From Zoogloeaceae bacterium (GTDB lineage: Bacteria; Pseudomonadota; Gammaproteobacteria; Burkholderiales; Rhodocyclaceae), in NCBI GenBank assembly GCA_031290955.1, contig JAISLJ010000222.1, positions 1 through 20,752 on the forward strand: a stretch of DNA of 20,752 nucleotides. The letters run 5' to 3'. The notes under the pieces were generated by a model, which was not told the origin of the DNA, did not search any database, and worked only from the letters and a program-made list of their open reading frames with translations. Below are positions 13,186 through 19,231 of the stretch, piece after piece. The first letter of the stretch is position 1; each line of letters begins with the position of its first letter. Both the position numbers and the translations under genes were made by a program.

Positions 13186-13650
13186 ATGCGCCGCCCCATC
13201 AAACAAGCCCACCGCGCCCTGTTTCTCGCCCTTCAGGCCGACGCCAAGGAATACCCTGGCGGCGTCCGCGCCATCGCGGAAGCGATGGGCATGAACGGGA
13301 ACACCCTCGCCAACGGCCTCAATCCAGACCACGAGGCCCCGCCGCCGTCCTTCAGCGTCATCCTCGAAATCGTCGTCGTGGTCCAGGCCAAGCGCGCCAT
13401 CTTCGCGCTGGCGCACCTCGTCGGGCAGGTGCCTATGGACTTCGAGCTTGAGCCGCGCGAGCCGGCCGAAGCCGTGCGGCTTTTCCTGTCCCTGGTGTCA
13501 TCGGCGTCGAAGCTGCTGGGCGTGGGTTCCGAGGCCGCGAAGGATGGCCGGTTCTGCGCCAACGAACGCCGCGCCCTCGAACCGCTGCTGCTGTCGCTGA
13601 TGAAGGCCACCGGCGAACTGCTGCAATCCATCCGGGGAGGTGCCCTGTGA
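13186..13650 (+). CDS. Phage regulatory protein CII-like (CP76 family)
   Basis: The 154-aa product starts MRRPIKQAHRALFLALQADA, followed by YPGGVRAIAEAMGMNGNTLA and NGLNPDHEAPPPSF, the layout of the CII/CP76 phage regulator family (an N-terminal helix, an HTH in AIAEAMGMNGNTLANGL, then the NP-x-H-type loop). The C-terminal part (SLVSSASKLLGVGSEAAKDG) is helical. These proteins activate or modulate lysogeny promoters; the exact role here is inferred from position just after Cro. AAGGAG about 10 bases upstream supports the start. The TGA overlaps the methyltransferase GTG. Confidence 0.78.
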   Translation: MRRPIKQAHRALFLALQADAKEYPGGVRAIAEAMGMNGNTLANGLNPDHEAPPPSFSVILEIVVVVQAKRAIFALAHLVGQVPMDFELEPREPAEAVRLFLSLVSSASKLLGVGSEAAKDGRFCANERRALEPLLLSLMKATGELLQSIRGGAL

Positions 13651-14759
13651 GCGCCGTCATCGCTCCGCCGCACGACTGTCTGACCCCGCCCGAACTGCTG
13701 GCAACGCTGGGCGAGTTCGATCTCGATCCCTGCGCAAGCGAATTTCGCATCGACCAGTGCTACTTCGGCGACTGCCGAGATTTCATGCGCGCGATGATCG
13801 CTGTGGGGGGGCGTAAGGTGCAGACCATCGTCACCTCACCTCCGTACTGGGGGCTGCGCGACTACGGAGTTCCGGGGCAAATCGGGCGGGAAGAAACGCC
13901 GCATGAGTACGTGGCGACGCTGGTCGAAGTGTTTCGCGCCGCGCGGGAATTGTTGGCAGATGATGGAACGCTCTGGCTCAATCTCGGAGATAGCTACGCA
14001 ACACGAAAGAACGGGAGCAAGGGCAACGCAGCGAACGATTTGTCACATTCTGAATGGAGAAGGGCGCACGGCGTGCGCAGTGGCGGATTACCCGACGGCT
14101 TGAAGCACAAAGACCTTGCGGGAATTCCCTGGCGTGTGGCGCTGGCGCTACAAGAGGATGGATGGTATTTGCGACAGGACATCATCTGGCATAAGCCCAA
14201 CCCAATGCCGGAAAGCGTTTCCGACCGCTGCACCAAGGCGCACGAGTATTTGTTCCTGTTGTCGAAATCGAGCCGGTACTACTTCGACGCCCAGGCTATC
14301 CGCGAGCCGGCCGCCGGTGACGAACATCACCGAACGAAAACCGGGCTGGTGGACTACGCCGAACGCGCGCGCTCGCGCCGCAACAGCTTCGCGCGCGTCA
14401 CCAAGAACTCGGCTGGCGAACACGGCCAGAAGCCGCAGTTCCGGCCTGACCGTGAGGATGTGGATTATGCGGGGATGCGCAATAAACGCAGCGTCTGGAC
14501 AGTCGCCACGGAGGGCTATAGAGGCGCGCACTTCGCGGCTTTCCCGTCGGCGCTGATCAAACCATGTATCTTGGCCGGTAGCCGACCTGGCGACATCGTG
14601 TTTGACCCGTTCCTTGGCTCTGGCACAACGGCGCAAGTAGCCCAGGCTCTGGGCCGCCATTGGGTGGGCTGCGAGCTGAACCAAGATTACTCGCCGCTGC
14701 AAGACGAACGGACGCGCCAGCGCGGCCTGATGTTGGCTGCGGAGGGGGTGGCAGGATGA
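13647..14759 (+). CDS. DNA methyltransferase (beta-class, N4-C or N6-A) with Dam-like N-terminal tag
   Basis: A GTG start overlaps the previous TGA. Residues 63-70 are TSPPYWGL (motif IV, S/DPPY type) and residues 320-328 are DPFLGSGTT (motif I), the motif order of beta-class N4-cytosine or N6-adenine methyltransferases. Residues about 46-370 form one continuous methyltransferase. The first ~30 residues (CLTPPELLATLGEFDLDPCA) instead match the start of phage Dam-type N6-adenine methyltransferases (PF05869), which normally continue into a different fold. The gene therefore looks like a chimera of two methyltransferase genes. It probably protects phage DNA from host restriction; recognition site unknown. 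Confidence 0.88.
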   Translation: MSAVIAPPHDCLTPPELLATLGEFDLDPCASEFRIDQCYFGDCRDFMRAMIAVGGRKVQTIVTSPPYWGLRDYGVPGQIGREETPHEYVATLVEVFRAARELLADDGTLWLNLGDSYATRKNGSKGNAANDLSHSEWRRAHGVRSGGLPDGLKHKDLAGIPWRVALALQEDGWYLRQDIIWHKPNPMPESVSDRCTKAHEYLFLLSKSSRYYFDAQAIREPAAGDEHHRTKTGLVDYAERARSRRNSFARVTKNSAGEHGQKPQFRPDREDVDYAGMRNKRSVWTVATEGYRGAHFAAFPSALIKPCILAGSRPGDIVFDPFLGSGTTAQVAQALGRHWVGCELNQDYSPLQDERTRQRGLMLAAEGVAG

Positions 14760-14863
14760 TTGTTCACGTCATCAGCGTGTCCGGCGGCAAGGCTGCCTAT
14801 GGCCTTTGTGAGCAATGGCAGGCGCTCATAGAACAACAAGAGAGGGACGCAACGTATGCGTAA
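14756..14863 (+). pseudogene. Vestigial SGGK P-loop (PAPS-reductase-like) peptide, 35 aa
   Basis: The ATG overlaps the methyltransferase TGA (ATGA). The peptide reads MIVHVISVSGGKAAYGLCEQ then WQALIEQQERDATYA. Its first 12 residues match the start of phage PAPS-reductase/ATP-pyrophosphatase proteins, whose PP-loop has the motif SGGKDS; the expected D-S after SGGK and ~200 further residues are absent. It ends overlapping the replication gene by 8 bases. I read it as the leftover of an internal deletion that kept both translational overlaps. A short functional peptide is less likely. Confidence 0.55.
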
Positions 14864-15866
14864 TTACTCAAAAGTCGGCCCCCAGTTCTGGATCGGCCCC
14901 ACCGGCAAGAAGCTGCGCGCAGCAGGCATGGAGGCGCAAATCGTCGCCATGTACCTGCTGACCAGCCCGCACGCCAACATGCTGGGCCTCTATTATTGCC
15001 CGACCATGTTCATCGCCCATGAAACCGGACTGGGCTTGGAAGGGGCTTCAAAGGGGCTTCAAAGCGCCATCGAAGCCGGATTTTGCGAGTACGACGAGGC
15101 TTCCGAAGTGGTCTGGGTGATCGAGATGGCCTCGTACCAGATCGGGGAGGCTCTCAAGCCTAACGACCTGCGCGTCAAAGGGGTGCAAAACGAGTACGGC
15201 TCACTGCCCGAAAACCCTTATCTGGCGCGGTTTTACGAGAAATACAGCACGGCCTTCCGCATGTCCGTCTGCCGGGGAAAAGCAAGCCCCTCCGAAGCCC
15301 CTTCCAAGCCCCTCCGAAGCCAAGAACAGGAACAGGAGAAAGAACAGGAACAGGAACAGGAGAAAGAGATACAGGGCGCTTCCGCGCCCCGCACCGGTTC
15401 CGGTTCCGGTTTGGCTGATGGCGTCGGGACTGAAAACCCGGATGCCCCTGCTGCTGACGACGAAACCCAGCCGAGGGCGGGCCCTGCCGACCAGCACGGC
15501 AACGGCGCCGGCAACCCTGCCGACGACAGCCTATCGCGCGCCCTGGGCGTCCGTGAGCTGGTGGCCGAGGGCGTGGAGCGCCAGCACGCGCTGGACTGGC
15601 TGAAGGTGCGCAAGGGCAAGCAGCTGCCCCTGACGCAGACCGCGTGGGAGGGGATGAAGGACGAGGCCGCGAAGGCTGGGCTGTCGATTGCCGAGGCCGT
15701 AAAGGTGTCCGCCTTGCAGTCGTGGGCTGGCTTCAGGGCGACGTGGTACGCCCGGTTGAGCCAGGAAGGCGCTGCACCCGCCGCACCCGCTGCGCGCGGC
15801 CCGGCGGCCACTGGCACCCACGGCGGCTACGAGAACCGCAACTACGGCCAAGGGGGTGCGCTGTGA
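14856..15866 (+). CDS. O-like phage replication initiator
   Basis: The 336-aa product starts MRNYSKVGPQFWIGPTGKKL, then GMEAQIVAMYLLTSPHANML and GLYYCPTMFIAHETGLGLEG, the N-terminal domain typical of Burkholderiales phage replication proteins, followed by a Gln/Glu-rich low-complexity stretch (about 155-172) and a C-terminal helical domain (RELVAEGVERQHALDWLKVR) likely to contact the helicase loader. It precedes a DnaC-like gene, like lambda O before P. Two sets of 11-bp DNA repeats lie inside the gene, so the origin may be here. It overlaps the SGGK remnant by 8 bases and ends in GTGA with the loader gene. Confidence 0.82.
   Translation: MRNYSKVGPQFWIGPTGKKLRAAGMEAQIVAMYLLTSPHANMLGLYYCPTMFIAHETGLGLEGASKGLQSAIEAGFCEYDEASEVVWVIEMASYQIGEALKPNDLRVKGVQNEYGSLPENPYLARFYEKYSTAFRMSVCRGKASPSEAPSKPLRSQEQEQEKEQEQEQEKEIQGASAPRTGSGSGLADGVGTENPDAPAADDETQPRAGPADQHGNGAGNPADDSLSRALGVRELVAEGVERQHALDWLKVRKGKQLPLTQTAWEGMKDEAAKAGLSIAEAVKVSALQSWAGFRATWYARLSQEGAAPAAPAARGPAATGTHGGYENRNYGQGGAL
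15040..15061. repeat. 11-bp tandem iterons, left cluster
   Basis: AAGGGGCTTCA occurs twice in direct tandem (15040-15050 and 15051-15061), followed by AAG. Its reverse complement carries GAAGCCCC, the core found in the right cluster at 15284-15327. The period of 11 is not a multiple of 3, so the repeat is not a protein-level repeat. Confidence 0.65.
15284..15327. repeat. 11-bp tandem iterons, right cluster
   Basis: AAGCCCCTCCG (15284), AAGCCCCTTCC (15295), AAGCCCCTCCG (15306) and a degenerate AAGCCAAGAAC (15317) follow one another at exact 11-bp spacing. A purine-rich GAACAGGA stretch follows to about 15370. A tandem array inside an O-like gene is how lambda-type origins are built. Confidence 0.65.
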
Positions 15867-16678
15867 GCACGCTGACCCGCACTGGCTTCCACACCACGCC
15901 GCTGACTCGCCCCGCCACCTGCGAGACGCACGGCGATTACGAGGCTCGCTGCTATCTTGGCGACGTTTGGACGGCCTGCCCGACCTGCGCCGCTGAAGAG
16001 AAGGCCCGCGAGCAGGCCGAAGCCGACGCCAAGGTGCGCGCCGATGCGGTGGCCCGCTGGCAGCGCAAGATCGGCGAGGCCGGCATCCCCGAGCGGTTCC
16101 GCGAGCGCCGCCTTGACACCTACGCGGCGAAGCTGCCCGGCCAGAAGCGCGCGCTGGACTTCGCCACCACCTACGCCGCCAAGTTCGGCGAGATCCGCAA
16201 GACTGGCCGCTCAGCACTGTTCATTGGCCTGCCGGGCACCGGCAAGACGCACCTGGCCGTCGGCATCGGCTTGGAGGTCATGGAGCACCACGGCGCCGCT
16301 GTGCTCTTCACCACGGTCATGCGCGCGGTGCGCCGCGTCAAGGACACCTGGGGGCGCGACAGCCGGGAGAGCGAAAGCGAAGCCATTGCCGCGCTGGTGT
16401 TCCCCGACCTGCTGATCCTCGATGAGGTGGGCGTGCAGTTCGGCTCCGACACCGAAAAGTTGCTGCTATTCGACATCCTGAACGAGCGGTACGAGCGCCG
16501 GCGTCCGACGATTCTCATGTCGAACCTGGCCCTGGATGACGCCGAAGAGGGCGGGCGCGTGGTGCCGGGCATCAAGTCCTACCTGGGCGAGCGGGTGTTC
16601 GATCGCCTGCGCGAGGACGGCGGCCAGTCCGTCGTCTTCGACTGGCCCAGCCACCGGAAGGGGGGCGACCATGCCTAA
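15863..16678 (+). CDS. DnaC-like helicase loader (AAA+ ATPase)
   Basis: A GTG start overlaps the previous TGA. The 271-aa product has an N-terminal Cys segment (C20, C30, C39, C42; TCAAEE after it) likely binding zinc, a charged helix, then the AAA+ core: Walker A GLPGTGKT (122-129), Walker B LLILDE (183-188), and sensor-1 LMSN (218-221), with a C-terminal FDRL block. This matches DnaC/DnaI/IstB-type helicase loaders that place the host replicative helicase at the phage origin. It pairs with the O-like gene upstream. It overlaps the next gene by 8 bases. Confidence 0.92.
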   Translation: MSTLTRTGFHTTPLTRPATCETHGDYEARCYLGDVWTACPTCAAEEKAREQAEADAKVRADAVARWQRKIGEAGIPERFRERRLDTYAAKLPGQKRALDFATTYAAKFGEIRKTGRSALFIGLPGTGKTHLAVGIGLEVMEHHGAAVLFTTVMRAVRRVKDTWGRDSRESESEAIAALVFPDLLILDEVGVQFGSDTEKLLLFDILNERYERRRPTILMSNLALDDAEEGGRVVPGIKSYLGERVFDRLREDGGQSVVFDWPSHRKGGDHA

Positions 16679-16868
16679 GCCCGGCGAGCAGCACCACAAG
16701 GCCCGGCTGTCCGACGCCAAGGTGCGCGAAATGCGCGCCATGTACCACGGCTGGCAGGCCGGCGCCTGCGCGCACCGTAAGGGCTACGGCGTGTTGGGCC
16801 GCATCTTCGGATGCAGCCCCTGGGCGGCGCGCGACATCGTGACCTACCGCACGCGGATTGGAGTCTGA
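16671..16868 (+). CDS. Small HTH protein, 65 aa
   Basis: The product starts MPKPGEQHHKARLSDAKVRE, then MRAMYHGWQAGACAHRKGYG and IFGCSPWAARDIVTYRTRIG. This is the RLSDxKVREMR...GV-S-x-RDIVTYRTR layout of small phage HTH proteins, with the HTH at about residues 42-58. It is probably DNA-binding. A GGGGGG-type ribosome binding site lies inside the loader gene's end. Role unknown. Confidence 0.72.
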   Translation: MPKPGEQHHKARLSDAKVREMRAMYHGWQAGACAHRKGYGVLGRIFGCSPWAARDIVTYRTRIGV

Positions 16869-16870
16869 CC

Positions 16871-17116
16871 ATGAGCGACGTGGTTCTGGTGAAGACCCTC
16901 AACGGCGCGCTGGCGCCGGCGGACGCGGAGGCCGCCGCCTTCGTCGAAAAGCTGCACGAGAAGGGCGGCGGCGAAATCCGCATCAAGCGCCTGGCCGGTC
17001 TCGGCAAGCATGTTGCCAACGGTATCAGCAACCTCATCGACTGCGAACACGAAAAGATTGTCGCCAGCATCGAAGCCGCCGAAGCTCAGGAAGGGGTGCG
17101 GCATGAGGGCGCTTGA
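16871..17116 (+). CDS. Small phage protein with DUF1367-like N-terminus, 81 aa
   Basis: The product starts MSDVVLVKTLNGALAPADAE then AAAFVEKLHEKG, which resembles the first ~35 residues of DUF1367 phage proteins (LIKT-x-x-GALVPAD pattern). The rest (ISNLIDCEHEKIVASIEAAE) does not follow that family and the protein is much shorter than the usual 150-200 aa. It may be a truncated or recombined DUF1367 relative or an unrelated short protein. It starts 2 bases after the previous stop and overlaps the HNH gene by 14 bases. Function unknown. Confidence 0.6.
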   Translation: MSDVVLVKTLNGALAPADAEAAAFVEKLHEKGGGEIRIKRLAGLGKHVANGISNLIDCEHEKIVASIEAAEAQEGVRHEGA

Positions 17117-17720
17117 CCTGATTGGAAAACGCTTTGGCCGGCTCGTCGTCGTCGAGCGCGTACCCAGCGCGTGTCCTGGCTCAGCAACGTGGCGTTGCCG
17201 CTGCGACTGCGGAGGAACGAAGGACGTGTTCTCGAAGTACCTGTCGAACGGCACAGTGTCGTCGTGCGGATGCCTCGTTCGCACGCACGGCCACACATCG
17301 GGTGGCAGCAGGACGAAGACGTACATGGTCTGGGACTCCATGCGTCGACGGTGCGAGAACCCAGGTCATCGCGCCTACCCGGACTATGGCGGCCGAGGTA
17401 TTACCGTTTGCGACCGTTGGCGCGATTTCAGTTGCTTCTTGGAGGATATGGGGGAGAAGCCAGAAGGTTTTTCCTTGGATCGAATCGACAACTCGCTCGG
17501 GTACAGCAAGGAAAACTGCCGCTGGGCAACGTCGCAGGAGCAGAACAGGAACACGCGCGGCACACGGATGGTGACTTGCGACGGGGAGTCGCGGAGCATC
17601 ATTGAATGGTCGGAACTGAGGGGCTGGCCGCACCACGTCATTGCATCACGCCTGCGCGCCGGCTGGTCTGAACGGCGAGCCGTGTCCGAGCCTTGGCAGA
17701 TGAGGAAGGCCAAGGGATGA
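17103..17720 (+). CDS. HNH-type free-standing homing endonuclease-like protein
   Basis: The 205-aa product starts MRALDLIGKRFGRLVVVERV, with a Cys cluster (C32, C34, C36 and C55, C57) that looks like a zinc finger, then PDYGGRGITVCDRW (about 93-106), SLDRIDNSLGYSKENCRWAT (124-143) and QEQNRNTR. The SLDRIDN-x-YSKENCRW block is the hallmark of a family of phage HNH-like mobile nucleases. The C-terminal helix-rich part (about 150-205, with IIEWSELRGWPHHVIASRLR) is likely DNA-binding. It overlaps neighbouring genes at both ends. A homing or replication-fork nuclease role is inferred from the family. Confidence 0.85.
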   Translation: MRALDLIGKRFGRLVVVERVPSACPGSATWRCRCDCGGTKDVFSKYLSNGTVSSCGCLVRTHGHTSGGSRTKTYMVWDSMRRRCENPGHRAYPDYGGRGITVCDRWRDFSCFLEDMGEKPEGFSLDRIDNSLGYSKENCRWATSQEQNRNTRGTRMVTCDGESRSIIEWSELRGWPHHVIASRLRAGWSERRAVSEPWQMRKAKG

Positions 17721-18013
17721 GCCAGATAACGATCATGCGCACGGAGCGGGCCATGCCAGCGGCCGAGCTGATCCTGAACGCTATCCGCGACTTCCTGTTC
17801 GGCGTCATCGACGGCTTCACGAAGGACGACCGGCGCGCTTGGCGTCGGCTTTGGAAACGCATCAAGGACATGGAGGCGGGTGAGTTGCTCGTGGTCGATG
17901 TGGTGATGCCGCGTTCGGGGCCGTATCACCGCCGACACATGAAGATCGAGCAGTCCGTCTTCGACGCCCAGGATCGTTTCGACGACTTTGAACAGTTAAG
18001 GTTTCAGGAATGA
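17717..18013 (+). CDS. Phage protein, possibly truncated DUF1367-related, 98 aa
   Basis: The ATG overlaps the HNH gene's TGA (ATGA). The product reads MSQITIMRTERAMPAAELIL, then a hydrophobic/basic helix (RDFLFGVIDGFTKDDRRAWR), then RSGPYHRRHMKIEQSVFDAQ and DRFDDFEQLRFQE. The HRRHMKIEQ-x-x-F block resembles a segment found in longer phage proteins that continue with a second domain; here the protein stops soon after, so it may be C-terminally truncated. Function unknown. Confidence 0.6.
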   Translation: MSQITIMRTERAMPAAELILNAIRDFLFGVIDGFTKDDRRAWRRLWKRIKDMEAGELLVVDVVMPRSGPYHRRHMKIEQSVFDAQDRFDDFEQLRFQE

Positions 18014-18303
18014 GTAATACGGCTGGAAAACAGCACATGGGGAAGGTTGCTGAGATCGGCTGCATTCTCTGCCGCCACTTGGGATTTGGAGAGACGCCGG
18101 CACAGGTTCACCACCTCAAGGAAGAGTGCGGAGCTGGCCAACGGCAAAGCGATTTCCTCACCATCCCTTTGTGCCAGCCTCATCACACCGGAAGTGTTGG
18201 CATTCACGGCCTTGGGCGAAAAGCCTTCGAGCGCACCTACAAGCTGTCCGAGCTGGACTTGCTTGCCATGACCATCGAACGACTGGGGGCCGGATGCCGG
18301 TAA
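18010..18303 (+). CDS. Ref-like RecA-dependent nuclease (HNH), 97 aa
   Basis: The product starts MSNTAGKQHMGKVAEIGCIL and has CIL-C (C18, C21), VHHLKE (33-38), CQPHH (55-59) and GIHGLGRKAFERTYKLSELD (64-83). The Cys pair, the H34/H35 motif, and the C55-H58-H59 and H66 positions match the Ref family from phage P1 and relatives, a RecA-dependent HNH endonuclease. It probably helps recombination or DNA processing. It overlaps the previous gene by 4 bases. Length is typical for the stand-alone phage form. Confidence 0.85.
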   Translation: MSNTAGKQHMGKVAEIGCILCRHLGFGETPAQVHHLKEECGAGQRQSDFLTIPLCQPHHTGSVGIHGLGRKAFERTYKLSELDLLAMTIERLGAGCR

Positions 18304-18602
18304 ATGCCGACGACACCGTGAAGTGCATCGACTGCGGACACTACCGGATGAAGGATGCCGGGCAGATGGGGAAGATGGGCTTCGGCCTCTTGAAGCTGGC
18401 CGACAACACGCGCTACACGCCGGACTTCCTGGTGCTGCTGCCCGACGGGGTGCTGGAGATTCACGAAACCAAGGACGGCTACATCCGTGAAGACGGCTGG
18501 CTGAAGTTGAAGGTGGCCGCCGGTATGTTCCCGTTCCGTTTCTTCCTGTGCCAGAAGGCGACCAAGAAGGACGGCGGCGAATGGTCGATCAGGAGGGTAT
18601 AG
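18294..18602 (+). CDS. Chimera: Zn-ribbon N-terminus fused to DUF1064 C-terminal half
   Basis: The first ~33 residues (MPVNADDTVKCIDCGHYRMK then DAGQMGKMGFGLLK) match a small phage protein family with the CRDC-H-type zinc ribbon that normally continues with further Cys residues. From residue ~35 the sequence (RYTPDFLVLLPDGVLEIHET, then KVAAGMFPFRFFLCQ and KKDGGEWSIRRV) matches the C-terminal half of DUF1064 phage endonuclease-like proteins, including the TPDF and HExK motifs of a PD-(D/E)xK core. The N-terminal half of DUF1064 is missing. I infer a deletion that fused two neighbouring genes in frame. It overlaps the Ref-like gene by 10 bases. Confidence 0.7.
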   Translation: MPVNADDTVKCIDCGHYRMKDAGQMGKMGFGLLKLADNTRYTPDFLVLLPDGVLEIHETKDGYIREDGWLKLKVAAGMFPFRFFLCQKATKKDGGEWSIRRV

Positions 18603-18605
18603 GCG

Positions 18606-19226
18606 ATGGCAGAGAAGAAACCGGCGGCGAACACGCGCATGGAGCAGGCAGCGGCGGTCAAGACCATCGGCGCCCGGATGCGGCAGGCCCGCGAACTGTG
18701 CAACCTGTCCCAGAGCGCAGCTGCGAAGCGTCTGGGCTACCAGAACCCCTCGAAGCTGTCGAAGGTGGAACTTGCTACCGATACCAACAGCGTGCCGCTC
18801 TGGCTCATCGTCCGAGCCGCGCGCGTGTATGAGGTGTCGGTGGACTTCCTCTTCGGCGCGACCGACGACTGGGAAGTTGGTGCCCGGATGACGCAGGAAC
18901 GGGAAACGTCCGCTTGGATGTTTGACGCCTGGGAGAAGGCCCGGCAGCGCGACATGGAAACCTTGAAGCGCCTGCATGACCGCATGCAGACCCTGACCGA
19001 GGCCGTGGCCGTCATGCTGTCCGCATCCGAGGAATCCGCCCTGGCCCTGGCTCGCTTCGCCGAGCTGAACCCCGAGTTCGAGGAAATGCGTGCCGGATCC
19101 CGCCTCGTCGGCGCCGTGGAGCGCGCCAACGATGCCGCCAAGAGCGCGAAGACCAAGATGGAGCGGTTCCACATGGAGTGTTCCGTTGCCGCCCCCCAAA
19201 CCCACCAGTTGAGCCTGGCGCTCTGA
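18606..19226 (+). CDS. XRE-family transcriptional regulator, 206 aa
   Basis: A strong AGGAGG lies 8 bases before the ATG. Residues about 18-75 form an XRE/HTH_3 domain: IGARMRQARELCNLSQSAAA then KRLGYQNPSKLSKVELATD. The remainder is helical (FDAWEKARQRDMETLKRLHD) with Ala/Arg-rich repeats. It sits between the early and packaging genes, so it could control late transcription; that is inference from position. It ends 5 bases before the chosen terminase start. Confidence 0.85.
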   Translation: MAEKKPAANTRMEQAAAVKTIGARMRQARELCNLSQSAAAKRLGYQNPSKLSKVELATDTNSVPLWLIVRAARVYEVSVDFLFGATDDWEVGARMTQERETSAWMFDAWEKARQRDMETLKRLHDRMQTLTEAVAVMLSASEESALALARFAELNPEFEEMRAGSRLVGAVERANDAAKSAKTKMERFHMECSVAAPQTHQLSLAL

Positions 19227-19231
19227 ACAGG

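Noticed and set aside
15328..15370. GAACAGGA-type repeats as a CRISPR array
   Set aside because: The units are short, variable and in frame, encoding the Gln/Glu-rich linker; there are no spacers of constant length.
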